36,421 nucleotides of DNA, taken from NCBI GenBank assembly GCA_913055825.1, contig CAJXKB010000025.1, positions 1 to 36,421 on the forward strand. The letters are read 5' to 3'. The translations under genes were made by a program, and so were the position numbers. Shown here piece by piece: positions 8,602-16,675 of this stretch; position 1 is the stretch's first letter; each line of letters opens with the position of its first letter. The notes below the pieces were generated by a model. It made no database searches. It saw nothing but the letters and a program-made list of their open reading frames with translations, and had not been told where the DNA came from. Source of the DNA: an uncultured Bacteroidota bacterium. GTDB lineage: Bacteria; Bacteroidota; Bacteroidia; Bacteroidales; F082.

Positions 8602-9245
8602 GCACTCTCCATGTTAAGCAAAACCTCTCTTAACTCATTTAATATCATTGCTGTAGCGCCCCAAACCACTTCGTCGTGCAAATAAAAACAGGGAACTGAA
8701 ACGTCAATTCCTGTACGGTGATGAATTTGTTTTTCCGTTTTGCAGGCAGGATTCATGAAATCATCCAATTCAATTTCCATAAGATGATCAATTTCGACCG
8801 GATCAATATGAAACACCGGATTATCAGTCACATATCCCACAAAAGGATAGACATCAAAATTACTTGGAGGGATGTACATGGAAGTTAACCGGCCAAGGAG
8901 TTTGATATTTTTCGAATCAATTCCAATTTCTTCCTGTGTTTCGCGTAAAGCAGTGGCAGCAAAATCCTGATCGGAATCTTCAAACTGACCACCAGGCAGT
9001 GATATTTGCCCGCTGTGTACGCCATTATACACCACACGTTTAACCAAGGCAAAATAAATCGAATCTCTTTTTGGATAAAAAAGTACCATTACCGCACTGA
9101 GTCGCCTGCCCTCCTTTGAATCCATTCTTGCATCCGTTGTCCGCGTGGATGGCACCATTTCCCATTGTGCCCGAGTGCCGGGCAAAGGCTTTGACAACTC
9201 CTGCCCAATGCCTGTAATAAATTTTTCGAAAGATAATTTACTCAT
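8583..9245 (-). CDS. Nudix hydrolase, CoA pyrophosphatase (NudL-like)
   Basis: This is a 220-residue cytosolic hydrolase. The Nudix box (about 85-109) reads GGQFEDSDQDFAATALRE followed by TQEEIGI. It is preceded by VKRVVYNGVHSGQISLP, which matches the extended motif of the CoA-diphosphatase subgroup. Members of that subgroup cleave CoA and CoA esters to 3'-phosphoadenosine phosphate and 4'-phosphopantetheine derivatives. The frame is open upstream, but I start at the ATG at 9245 (MSKLSFEK). The stop of the shortened ttcA gene overlaps this start by 8 bp (ATGAGTAA), so the two are probably co-transcribed. The 3' end runs into the opposing kinase remnant. Confidence 0.9.
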   Translation of the reverse strand: MSKLSFEKFITGIGQELSKPLPGTRAQWEMVPSTRTTDARMDSKEGRRLSAVMVLFYPKRDSIYFALVKRVVYNGVHSGQISLPGGQFEDSDQDFAATALRETQEEIGIDSKNIKLLGRLTSMYIPPSNFDVYPFVGYVTDNPVFHIDPVEIDHLMEIELDDFMNPACKTEKQIHHRTGIDVSVPCFYLHDEVVWGATAMILNELREVLLNMESAYTFLQ

Positions 9246-9477
9246 GGCGCAACCCTCCCGGAAGATATTCTTCATCAATATTGTGCATGGCGTTAAAAAG
9301 GTTGAACTTTGCTTTGGGATGAATTTTCTCCAACGAATCTTTTCCACCACTCACAGCCGCCAACACCTTATCCCCATCATCAATCATGTTAAATTGCATG
9401 ATGGCTTTGGCCACATAGTTTTTTACATGCTCGATATGCCGCTTCTGCCATTGGCTGAGGTTTTGTTGTGCTTTCAT
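9238..9477 (-). pseudogene. Internally deleted ttcA-like tRNA 2-thiocytidine gene
   Basis: The 79-residue frame joins the two ends of a TtcA-type protein. Residues 1-48 match the family N-terminus, including FNMIDDGDKVLAAVSGGKDS with the PP-loop SGGKDS (43-48). Residues 49-79 (LEKIHPKAKFNLFNAMHNI) match the family's C-terminal region, where similar FxAMxN motifs occur. Full-length TtcA proteins are roughly 250-310 residues. The middle is absent without a frameshift, including the CxxC motifs that bind the iron-sulphur cluster. The product cannot thiolate tRNA as a normal TtcA. It is either a pseudogene or a retained mini-protein. It still has a good -7 box and a translationally coupled Nudix gene behind it. 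The ATG at 9477 is chosen over an upstream TTG. Confidence 0.8.
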
Positions 9478-9483
9478 TGGCCA

Positions 9484-9491
9484 CAAAGATA
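9484..9491 (-). promoter_or_regulatory. Candidate -7 box for the ttcA remnant/Nudix pair
   Basis: The minus strand reads TATCTTTG, an exact TAnnTTTG match, only 6 nt before the ATG at 9477. The same octamer precedes upp, the flavodiiron gene and gdhA. If the box is used, transcription would begin at or next to the ATG. Confidence 0.5.
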
Positions 9492-9546
9492 AAAGTTTGG
9501 CAGCAAACCGTAAAGGAATTATAAGAAGTCCTTTTAAAAATTATTT

Positions 9547-9554
9547 TAGCTTTG
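9547..9554 (+). promoter_or_regulatory. Candidate -7 box for the DUF554 gene
   Basis: TAGCTTTG matches TAnnTTTG exactly and ends 5 nt before the ATG at 9560, pointing to a leaderless transcript. No -33 TTTG is found at the usual spacing. Confidence 0.4.
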
Positions 9555-9559
9555 CTCTT

Positions 9560-10249
9560 ATGTTAGGAACCATTGTCAATGCGGGTACCGTAATTGTGGG
9601 AAGTCTCATTGGGCTTGCGCTCAAAAGTCGTTTGCCCGAACGCTATATCAACATCTTTTTTCAGGTCATCGGTTTGTTTACCCTGTATCTTGGCATCTCT
9701 ATGGCAATGAAATCAACCCACGTATTACAGCTGGTAATCAGCCTTATAAGTGGCGCTTTCATTGGCGAGGCTCTTCATCTCAATCGGGGCCTCGACCGTA
9801 TTGCCGAATGGGCAAAGAAAAAGTTTAAAAGTTCGCACGAGCGCTTTACCGAAGGGCTTCTGACTGCCTTTTTGTTATACTGCATGGGCTCATTGACCAT
9901 TTTAGGCGCCATTCAGGAAGGTATGACGGGCGATGCGCATTTGCTGTATGTTAAATCGCTAATGGATGGTATTTCATCTATTGCCCTGGCATCAGGATTG
10001 GGTGTAGGCGTTCTGTTTTCTGCTGTCCCACTGCTAATTTTTCAGGGGGGAATTACCCTGCTGGCCATGTGGATGGGCGATTTCATTTCGTCTGTCATTA
10101 TCACCGAGCTTACAGCCACCGGCGGTGTTTTACTGCTTGGTCTGGGCATCAACATCCTGGGCATCAAAAAAATTAATGTAATCAATATGTTACCTGCCCT
10201 GGTAATGATTATTTTATTTATGTGGTGGTTTCCAAATATTGGAATCTAG
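9560..10249 (+). CDS. DUF554 family membrane protein
   Basis: This is a 229-residue polytopic inner-membrane protein with about six or seven hydrophobic segments. It begins with MLGTIVNAGTVIVGSLIGL, the typical opening of DUF554 proteins (YdfK/YqgA relatives). Other family-like pieces are GALIGE-type ISGAFIGEALHL, LLTAFLLYCMGSLTILGAIQEG and MDGISSIALASGLGVGVLFS. The biochemical role of DUF554 is not established, and transport of a small solute is only a guess. The frame is open to 9497, but the family N-terminus and a -7 box ending at 9554 favour the ATG at 9560. It is divergent from the ttcA remnant and has no obvious partner gene. Confidence 0.9.
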   Translation: MLGTIVNAGTVIVGSLIGLALKSRLPERYINIFFQVIGLFTLYLGISMAMKSTHVLQLVISLISGAFIGEALHLNRGLDRIAEWAKKKFKSSHERFTEGLLTAFLLYCMGSLTILGAIQEGMTGDAHLLYVKSLMDGISSIALASGLGVGVLFSAVPLLIFQGGITLLAMWMGDFISSVIITELTATGGVLLLGLGINILGIKKINVINMLPALVMIILFMWWFPNIGI

Positions 10250-10280
10250 CAACAATATTAATAACCGGTAGTCAACACAC

Positions 10281-10560
10281 TCATTTTGAGCAGTCGTACA
10301 CCACAAATTTTTCATTTTCGGCCACGATAATAGTTTCGGTAAATAGTTTTTTCAGATGTGTTTTATAATTCAGGTTCAAAAATATCCGGGTTATCATCCC
10401 AATGAAAGCCATTATGATCACCGGAAAGATTCAGCCGGGAAGATTCTATTGCCAAACGGAAATCATCAAGTAAATAAATTTCAGCACCGGGGGAGAAAAA
10501 TAGCAAGTAAAACATTACCGGAAGCCAAATCCGGCATTCGTTGGGCGCCGGATATTTCAT
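10281..10560 (-). pseudogene. Possible decayed gene of unknown identity
   Basis: Two adjoining minus-strand frames look protein-like but do not form one gene. The upstream frame (10363-10560) ends with NGFHWDDNPDIFEPEL. A second frame, shifted relative to the first and overlapping its end, reads FTETIIVAENEKFVVYDCSK before a TGA at 10281-10283. The composition looks like real coding sequence broken by a frameshift. I do not recognise the family. A short intact ORF at 10363-10560 cannot be excluded. This is the only content I see in the gene-free stretch 10250-10635 apart from a hairpin at 10577. Confidence 0.3.
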
Positions 10561-10576
10561 GCAGATGCGCTATCAG

Positions 10577-10597
10577 AAAACCGCTGGCCGGTTTTTT
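10577..10597 (+). terminator. Weak hairpin with a T-run
   Basis: AAAACCG (10577-10583) pairs with CGGTTTT (10589-10595) around CTGGC, and the T-run continues for two more bases. It could end plus-strand transcription, but it lies more than 300 nt after the DUF554 stop, so its role is uncertain. Confidence 0.35.
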
Positions 10598-10635
10598 ATT
10601 GGCATATGTCCCTGTCCGGAAAATAGATTGTCGTC

Positions 10636-11883
10636 CTATTCGTAGCGAAGAGATTCGATCGGATCGAGCCGGGCCGCTTTATTGGCCGGAATAATCCCTG
10701 AAACCAAAGCCACAATAAAGGTTAAAAGGACACCTCCAAAAACCCAGAGCCAGGGAATAATAAATGTACTACCGGTAATTAGGGAAACAGCGTTCCCAAC
10801 TATAACACCGGCTATAATTCCCAGAATACCACCTATTTGTGCAATCACAACCGCCTCAAAAAGGAACTGGTTCCGGATGGTGCGACTACGTGCCCCAATG
10901 GCTTTCCGGATACCTATTTCGCGCGTACGCTCGGTTACCGACACCAACATAATATTCATTAAGCCGATGGCTGCACCAAAAAGAGTAATCAGTCCGATCA
11001 CCGTGGCGCCAATGGTAATTTTACTGGTGAGTCCAATGAGCATATTAGCAATATTATCACTTTTAATAATAGAAAAAGAGTCCTCCTCGCCAAGTCTGTC
11101 TTTCCTGATTTGCCTGAAAGCCCCTGTAGCTTCTCCAATGGCGGCATCCATTTGAGAAGGGTCCGTCACCATTACACTGATATTAAAATTCATATTGGGC
11201 CTCGAAAAATATTGCCTCACATTATTTAAAGGCAACAGGCACAAACGATCGCCATTAAAGCCCACACTGGAACCTTTTTCTTTCAATACCCCAACCACTT
11301 TATATTTTCCGGCCCCAATGGATATTACTTTTCCCAGTGGGTTCAGTGGTTTTTTGAAGAGTTTGGTCGCGATTCCGTTTCCGAGGATAACAAGATGATC
11401 TCCGTTCTGAGCCTCAACCGGCTGAAAATTTCTCCCCTGTGCCAACTCCAACCCTGCCGTGGAGAGATAATTTTCATCGATTCCTACCACCCGGATGTTC
11501 GGATCTGTTTTTAAGGACTTGAATTTTAAAGTTGCGGTGCCTGTGCCTGTAATGCTCAGTGAAGTGACGGCAGGAAAATTAAAACGGTTTTTAAAATCGA
11601 CAGCTTCTCTGTAAGTAATTATTGAGTAAGATTTTGGATGTGTCCTGTGGCTTCCGATTCGCACGTGAAGTGAGCGGTTACGGATGTTAAATGTATTGGA
11701 CCCCATCATGGTGAAATTCTGGGTCAGAAAATATTCAACAGCATCAATAGCGGTTAAAATTCCCACCAGGGCCATAATTCCAAAAGCGATAATCATGACC
11801 GTAAGGATTGTTCGCACCAAATGGTTTTTTATAGAACCCAGCGAAATACGGGCATTTTCCCTAATAAGTTTTAGATTTTTCAT
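10636..11883 (-). CDS. MacB/FtsX-type ABC transporter permease
   Basis: This is a 415-residue inner-membrane permease of the MacB type. It has an N-terminal transmembrane helix (about 24-46), a large periplasmic MacB core domain (about 50-280) and three C-terminal helices forming the FtsX domain. Between the first two of these lies the conserved VTERTREIGIRKAIGAR motif. It ends in AARLDPIESLRYE, the usual tail of these permeases. Such proteins work with a separate ATPase and often a membrane-fusion protein, exporting macrolides, peptides or lipoproteins by mechanotransmission. Neither partner is encoded nearby. The ATG at 11883 lies one base after the upp stop, so the gene is probably co-transcribed from the upp promoter. 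The frame continues upstream into upp, but that part is a shadow. Confidence 0.9.
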   Translation of the reverse strand: MKNLKLIRENARISLGSIKNHLVRTILTVMIIAFGIMALVGILTAIDAVEYFLTQNFTMMGSNTFNIRNRSLHVRIGSHRTHPKSYSIITYREAVDFKNRFNFPAVTSLSITGTGTATLKFKSLKTDPNIRVVGIDENYLSTAGLELAQGRNFQPVEAQNGDHLVILGNGIATKLFKKPLNPLGKVISIGAGKYKVVGVLKEKGSSVGFNGDRLCLLPLNNVRQYFSRPNMNFNISVMVTDPSQMDAAIGEATGAFRQIRKDRLGEEDSFSIIKSDNIANMLIGLTSKITIGATVIGLITLFGAAIGLMNIMLVSVTERTREIGIRKAIGARSRTIRNQFLFEAVVIAQIGGILGIIAGVIVGNAVSLITGSTFIIPWLWVFGGVLLTFIVALVSGIIPANKAARLDPIESLRYE

Positions 11884-11884
11884 G

Positions 11885-12538
11885 TTAATCTTCCTTCTTA
11901 CCGTAAGCCAAATCACCGGCATCACCCAAACCGGGTACAATAAAAGCCTTGGCAGTCAATTCATCATCAATTGCACCCGTCCAGATGGTCATCTTCAACT
12001 TTGAAAATGTCTTCTTCAAATTTTCGATTCCTTCCTTGCTGGCTAAAACCGAAACCACATGGATATGTACGGGTTTTCCTTTTTCAAGAAATCCTTTGAT
12101 AGAAGCAATCAGCGAGCCACCTGTTGCAAGCATAGGATCACTTATAATCAGCACACTATCCGATGGAGAGGGAGCAGAAATATAATCAAGTTTAATCACA
12201 AAATCTTCGTCCTGATCGTATTTCCGGTATGCCGAAACAAATCCGTTATCAGCATGGTCGAAAAAATTCAACATACCCTGATGTAAAGGTAATCCGGCAC
12301 GTAAAATGGTAGCCAGGAGTGGCTGATCTTTGAGCAAATTCATCCTGGCAGTTCCCAGCGGAGTTACTACCTCTTTTTCCTCATACGTGAGCTCCTTGCT
12401 AATTTCGTAAGCAAATATTTCGCCGAGACGTTCCAGATTTTTCCGAAAGCGTAGCTTATCCTGTTGTATATGCCGATCGCGTATTTCTGAAAGAAACTGA
12501 TTAAAAATAGAATTTTCTTTTCCTAAAACTCTTACCAT
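11885..12538 (-). CDS. upp: Uracil phosphoribosyltransferase
   Basis: This 217-residue enzyme makes UMP from uracil and PRPP in pyrimidine salvage, in the cytosol. The PRPP-binding loop is clear at 130-142 (IISDPMLATGGS). The N-terminal half carries ILRAGLPLHQGML, which corresponds to the active-site region of UPRTs. The C-terminus GLGDAGDLAYGKKED matches the family's uracil-binding end (GDAGDxxYG). The length is normal, and the start is the only sensible ATG. An exact TAnnTTTG box lies 18 nt upstream. The MacB-type permease gene follows after one base, which is an odd functional pairing. Confidence 0.96.
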   Translation of the reverse strand: MVRVLGKENSIFNQFLSEIRDRHIQQDKLRFRKNLERLGEIFAYEISKELTYEEKEVVTPLGTARMNLLKDQPLLATILRAGLPLHQGMLNFFDHADNGFVSAYRKYDQDEDFVIKLDYISAPSPSDSVLIISDPMLATGGSLIASIKGFLEKGKPVHIHVVSVLASKEGIENLKKTFSKLKMTIWTGAIDDELTAKAFIVPGLGDAGDLAYGKKED

Positions 12539-12556
12539 TGTGTAGTGATTGTGTTA

Positions 12557-12564
12557 CAAAGATA
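12557..12564 (-). promoter_or_regulatory. Candidate -7 box for upp
   Basis: The minus strand reads TATCTTTG, an exact match to TAnnTTTG, 18 nt before the upp ATG. It is embedded in ATTATCTTTGTAAC, a 14-mer also found upstream of gdhA. No clear -33 element was found. Confidence 0.5.
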
Positions 12565-12619
12565 ATGGAAATTATTTATTGTCGGACTATTTTTTTGCCT
12601 TTGAAACAGTCATTTATGA

Positions 12620-13558
12620 TTATCCCCATTTCCACATTGTTTTTAACTTGACCAAATGTCTCCATGGAAAGTTAAGTCGGTTAAAATCAAGGCGATAGTA
12701 ATTCACTTCCTTGGCTCCGAATCCTTTATAAAAACGTGCGAGGTTCGGATTATTTGAACCCTCAAAATCCAGTATTTTTTGTGATGATGCCCATTCGCGT
12801 ATTACCGCATCAATTAAAAAAGTCATGGCGCCCGTTTCACGTGCCTGCACATTGGTAGCCGAAAACAGAAAAATCAGATGTTGATGGCTTTTCAGAAAAA
12901 ATGCACCTGCACACAAGTCATTATTCACGGTATAAACACCGTATATCAGACCCATACCCCGATATATCGCGGTGTACATCAAACGTTGCAATCTAAGATA
13001 GTGTACTGTTTTCCAGTGTTTTATTTGTTTCCCCCTGTTTTCACGAAAAAGTCTGACCAATTCTTCGGGTTTTAGTCCTTTCATCAAAACCAAACCGGAA
13101 GTCTGTGCTTTTTTTAGGTTTCGTCTTGTATTTGATGTATATTTTGATGACAGTTTACGATAATCATGAATTAGATCCAGTAAATTATTTTTTTGTGGAT
13201 ATAGCTGAAAATCACCGTCTGACGGTTGATTATGGACATTTAAATTAATTTGAGCAAATTGGTAATGAGCAGGGATATGTGCAATAAAATCATTTACAAC
13301 TACTGCGTTAAGAATCTTCTTAGAGAAAATCCCCAACTGCTGGGTAAAATAGGGTTGAAATAAATAGGAAATTCCAAATTTTTTAGCTCCTGTTAGTGGC
13401 ATTACCCGTTCATAATCATTTTCGACCAGTGCTTCCCATTCGCTGTGAACCACATCGAGGTACCATGACAAAGCATATATATTTCCATTAAAAGCCCGGC
13501 TGATACAATCGTCCCATTTCTTCTTATCAATAGCATGATGTGAAAAATATTGTATCAT
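12620..13558 (-). CDS. GNAT acyltransferase of the FemAB/BioF2-like type
   Basis: This 312-residue cytosolic protein has the double-GNAT look of FemAB-like acyltransferases. The second half contains SSKYTSNTRRNLKKAQTSGL, a basic helix typical of these proteins, then the GNAT-like strand LIYGVYTVNNDLCAGAFFLK. It continues with FLFSATNVQARETGAMTFLI and ILDFEGSNNPNLARFYKGFG, which match the acetyltransferase_6 pattern. The substrate cannot be read from the sequence. Relatives modify peptidoglycan precursors or surface polysaccharide precursors. The gene lies 43 bp after a polysaccharide-deacetylase-like gene on the same strand, which supports a cell-envelope role. The ATG at 13558 is the natural start. 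Confidence 0.75.
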   Translation of the reverse strand: MIQYFSHHAIDKKKWDDCISRAFNGNIYALSWYLDVVHSEWEALVENDYERVMPLTGAKKFGISYLFQPYFTQQLGIFSKKILNAVVVNDFIAHIPAHYQFAQINLNVHNQPSDGDFQLYPQKNNLLDLIHDYRKLSSKYTSNTRRNLKKAQTSGLVLMKGLKPEELVRLFRENRGKQIKHWKTVHYLRLQRLMYTAIYRGMGLIYGVYTVNNDLCAGAFFLKSHQHLIFLFSATNVQARETGAMTFLIDAVIREWASSQKILDFEGSNNPNLARFYKGFGAKEVNYYRLDFNRLNFPWRHLVKLKTMWKWG

Positions 13559-13601
13559 AGCGACATATATTTACCAACACTAAAAAATTCCAACCTTTAA
13601 C

Positions 13602-14915
13602 TTACTCACCTGCAAATTCGAGCAGGTTTTCATAAACTGCCCTCCATCCCCTCCAACGCTTCTTATCGCTCAGCGATTCGTTATGCCACAGCGAAATAAA
13701 AGTACCATTAACTTTTCGTACTTCATCTACGAGTTGCCTTATTTTCGCGATGGCATCTGCCGGGGTAAGTTTCATATAATCTTTTAACGTCCCGTCCATC
13801 ACGGCAAAAGGATGGATACGCAACTTTGTCTCAACATCAAGTGTTAGGTCATAAAACCTATAGGTATCACAAATACCTGCCCTAAACCCGGGCAAAGCGG
13901 CATAACCCATTGAATAATCATCGGTTATATCATTTTCAATTAAATTTTCGTACGTTTCGGGTAATGAAAAACGCAAAAAATGCTGACGGCTTCGTGTGAT
14001 ATCCTTTTTAAGCAGATCTTCAAGTTGAAAAAGTTCTTCTTTTAAAAATTCGGGATTATCCATGGTTTGATACGAAGGATGGATGCCTATCTCGGCATAA
14101 TCGGCCAGCCATTTTACTAACAATCGAAATTTTCGGTTTCTAGGGTTTATGTTTTTATCAAAAGTTCCGTAATAGCCGAACAAAATAAAATAAATAGGAT
14201 ATAAGTGATACTTTTGTGTATAGCTCATTTGCAAATCGTAGGTATCAAACGGATCCTTTTCTTTTCCGAGCAGCACCCGTGTACGAAGCCTCACTTCACT
14301 AAAATTGAAACTTTGCAATGCCAGATAATAGCCTCCAAGACTCCGAAAAAGGCCTTTTTGCCGGTAAGCCCATGCCGAATCAATATCATAAGTTGGAACA
14401 AAACGGAATTTCTTTTTTGGAAAAACAAAATGAGGATAGCGTTCGCCGATAATTTTTTTTATCTCCAACACCCAGATGTTTACCATTGGTTTTTCTAAAA
14501 TTCCCAATTGATTGCTCAGGCTTAACCGGGCTGTAAACCGGCCATGGATGTCCCTCACAAAAGGAAGATATTCCTCGTATCGCGAAACCAGGAAAAAGAT
14601 AGCCGAGAAAGCATCAAAGGGCAAAACTGATTCCTCGCTGTAAACCGGAAAGAAAGCCTTTTCGTCTTTATACACAAGCGGATTGTATTCAAGGTTGCGA
14701 ACCCCTCTTTCGAATAACAGGCCCCACGATTCAAAAAACAGATCGTCGGTATGCGCTTTAAGCCCATACATTATTTTCGGTTGGTCTGCCGATTGAAATT
14801 CATCCAGATTATTGGTCAGGCGATACGCTACCTTTAGCAAATCATTAAAAACCAACCGAAAAACATATCGTACCCGATTGGTTAGCTTGGGGACATATAT
14901 TAGTAACTCATTCAT
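13602..14915 (-). CDS. Polysaccharide deacetylase-like protein (CE4-type fold)
   Basis: This 437-residue protein has an N-terminal domain of unknown function (about 1-165) and a C-terminal domain resembling NodB/CE4 deacetylases. The motif FVPTYDIDSAWAY (D177, D179) sits where the catalytic and metal-binding aspartates of CE4 enzymes lie. EIGIHPSYQT (H279) resembles the second metal-binding motif. The protein ends with FISLWHNESLSD, where a late catalytic histidine is expected. No signal peptide is visible, so it may act on cytosolic precursors. The GNAT-like gene follows after 43 bp. The layout fits the Bacteroidota family annotated as polysaccharide deacetylase with an N-terminal DUF. Activity is inferred, not demonstrated. 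Confidence 0.75.
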   Translation of the reverse strand: MNELLIYVPKLTNRVRYVFRLVFNDLLKVAYRLTNNLDEFQSADQPKIMYGLKAHTDDLFFESWGLLFERGVRNLEYNPLVYKDEKAFFPVYSEESVLPFDAFSAIFFLVSRYEEYLPFVRDIHGRFTARLSLSNQLGILEKPMVNIWVLEIKKIIGERYPHFVFPKKKFRFVPTYDIDSAWAYRQKGLFRSLGGYYLALQSFNFSEVRLRTRVLLGKEKDPFDTYDLQMSYTQKYHLYPIYFILFGYYGTFDKNINPRNRKFRLLVKWLADYAEIGIHPSYQTMDNPEFLKEELFQLEDLLKKDITRSRQHFLRFSLPETYENLIENDITDDYSMGYAALPGFRAGICDTYRFYDLTLDVETKLRIHPFAVMDGTLKDYMKLTPADAIAKIRQLVDEVRKVNGTFISLWHNESLSDKKRWRGWRAVYENLLEFAGE

Positions 14916-14920
14916 TTATT

Positions 14921-14928
14921 CAAAAGTA
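14921..14928 (-). promoter_or_regulatory. Candidate -7 box for the deacetylase-like gene
   Basis: The minus strand reads TACTTTTG (TAnnTTTG), ending 5 nt before the ATG at 14915. It suggests a start separate from the upstream exported-protein gene and a leaderless message. Confidence 0.4.
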
Positions 14929-14972
14929 GGAAAAAAACATGGAAGCCTCACATCTGTGGGGAAGTATTGAAA

Positions 14973-15851
14973 TTATTTTACGGGAACTAACCGGTCTTCA
15001 TTCCCCAGGAACAGGTGATGATGATAAGGGTCGTACCGCCAATAACGGTGGCTGCGACGGTTGGCCGCAATGTGCTCATCAAGATACCTGTTCATAAAAT
15101 AGTCAAAAGTATAATCGGCATATGTACGTCCCAGGCTTTCGGCATAACCATAAATTTTTTTCAATGTTAAGCTATCTAAGCGATAAAGATATTGTAATTT
15201 GCCGCTAAAATCGTTTATACTAAACCCGCCTTTTACCCTGTCGGTCAATAAATTTTCTGCAAAAAGCACCTGATGCCCGATGGTTTTTTTTTGTCCGGCA
15301 TTAACCTTGCTAACTTCAAACCAGATATTTACATCCAAAGCTTCAAGTTGTTTACGAAATACGTAAGTTAGATCATCCACGAAAGCAGTATCAGTAAAAG
15401 GATAATATTGCTCATCCAGTTCAGCCTGTGCCACATTAATAACATACGCATTACCGCCCGCCGAAAAAAATTGTGCTGTTTGTTGAGCCCGGAAAACCCT
15501 GATCCCAAAAACTTTTAATTCAGCAGCATAGCCTTTAGCCAGCCGCGTCAGAAAAACAGAATCATCAATCAAGCGAATAAATTTTGAATGTTGCCAGAGC
15601 AGTTCTTCCTTTTCCTGTTGTGTTTTATAACTAAGGCTATCAAGGATATGCGATTTTTGATTATACTTATAGATGTTTTTTGGAAGCAGTAGCAGGATTT
15701 TAGCAGGTTTGAAAGTTTTCACGAATTCTTTAGCAATTTTTCGTTCATTTTGACCTTTGGTCTGCCCTGCAGTCACCATTAGCAAAGCGAACACAAACAT
15801 TGAAAACAGATATTTAAAATCAAACTGTCTCATTCCTGCATTTTTTCTCAT
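14973..15851 (-). CDS. Exported protein of unknown function
   Basis: I do not recognise this family. Starting from the ATG at 15851 the protein is 292 residues long. The N-terminus has a basic stretch, a hydrophobic core (YLFSMFVFALLMVTAG) and a likely signal-peptidase site near QTKGQ, so it is probably periplasmic or outer-membrane associated. There is no lipobox cysteine. The mature part is mixed alpha/beta in character and rich in Tyr and Lys, with a histidine-rich tail (YDPYHHHLF). An ATG at 15833 (MRQFDFKYLF) is an alternative start; the open frame further upstream looks spurious. It precedes the deacetylase-like and GNAT-like genes on the same strand, so a link to the envelope is possible but unproven. 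Confidence 0.7.
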   Translation of the reverse strand: MRKNAGMRQFDFKYLFSMFVFALLMVTAGQTKGQNERKIAKEFVKTFKPAKILLLLPKNIYKYNQKSHILDSLSYKTQQEKEELLWQHSKFIRLIDDSVFLTRLAKGYAAELKVFGIRVFRAQQTAQFFSAGGNAYVINVAQAELDEQYYPFTDTAFVDDLTYVFRKQLEALDVNIWFEVSKVNAGQKKTIGHQVLFAENLLTDRVKGGFSINDFSGKLQYLYRLDSLTLKKIYGYAESLGRTYADYTFDYFMNRYLDEHIAANRRSHRYWRYDPYHHHLFLGNEDRLVPVK

Positions 15852-16006
15852 CTGACTATCTATATCGGATGGCAATATTAAAAGTTGGGCATTTGAAACA
15901 CCCATATTTCAATTTACTATGCCGTTTATTCATTGTTAACCAGTTCGTATTTACCACTTTATGCCCAATTTTTTATATTTCGTGTTGGGGTGCGTTATTT
16001 ATATTA

Positions 16007-16675
16007 TCAGAATGGCAAATCATCGTTTTTATCATCACTCCGTTGGACTGTATTTTGTAAATCATACCAGCCAGATAATTGCAAATAACATCTTTCATTC
16101 ATATCTGTATCTTCTGGTTTCCACCATCTTGCTAATGATATTCTCATCAAAGTACCACTTGGAATTATTTGTTTTTTTGGTTCAAAACCAACATATCGAA
16201 AACGCTTTGCTCTTGAAAATGAATTTGGAGTGGGATAGAGGTAGTACTTTTCATCATTGTCTAATATCAAGTCCTTATCAGAAATCCAGAATCCAACACT
16301 ATTTTGTGGTAGATTATTTCTATTTTCAATATAACCACTTCCCGAACCAGTCCAGCCTAATAAGCCATTAAAAATATTATTTGGAGAACCACGAAATATT
16401 TGAATACCACTATTTTCAATAAAATTCGTAAAATTATCGACTTTGCGTAAAAACTTTTTGGTACTTATTATTACATCCTCAATATGCGGTGGATCAACAT
16501 CTTCCCTCTCTGTAAAATTTATATCCCAAATATCTCCTATGTCAAAATCAGTATCAGCATATTGGTCCCAGTTTCCAGGATTTAACAATCTTACAAACCT
16601 ATTGTTTGAAACTATCAAGCCACCTACACAAGCGGCTTTTCCTTTATGTGTTTTTGATGTGATTAATATTTCCAT
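16007..16675 (-). CDS. Dual-OB-like protein linked to DUF488 genes (tentative)
   Basis: This 222-residue protein is all-beta in appearance. It starts with MEILITSKTHKGKAACVGGL, followed by RFVRLLNPGNWDQYADTDFDIGDIWDINF, which looks like a small barrel with a nucleic-acid or ligand face. The second half contains GFWISDKDL and RFRYVGFEPKKQIIPSGTLMRISLARWW. From memory this matches proteins annotated as dual OB domain-containing, but I could not verify it. Its ATG shares one base with the stop of the upstream DUF488 gene (TAATG), indicating strong translational coupling. It ends 13 bp before the left inverted repeat of the cassette. A role as the nucleic-acid recognition part of a three-protein system is inference. 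Confidence 0.6.
   Translation of the reverse strand: MEILITSKTHKGKAACVGGLIVSNNRFVRLLNPGNWDQYADTDFDIGDIWDINFTEREDVDPPHIEDVIISTKKFLRKVDNFTNFIENSGIQIFRGSPNNIFNGLLGWTGSGSGYIENRNNLPQNSVGFWISDKDLILDNDEKYYLYPTPNSFSRAKRFRYVGFEPKKQIIPSGTLMRISLARWWKPEDTDMNERCYLQLSGWYDLQNTVQRSDDKNDDLPF

Noticed and set aside
10356-10694. Plus-strand ORF of 112 codons between DUF554 and the permease
   Set aside because: Its composition is not protein-like and it overlaps the permease 3' end. The opposite strand looks more like coding sequence.
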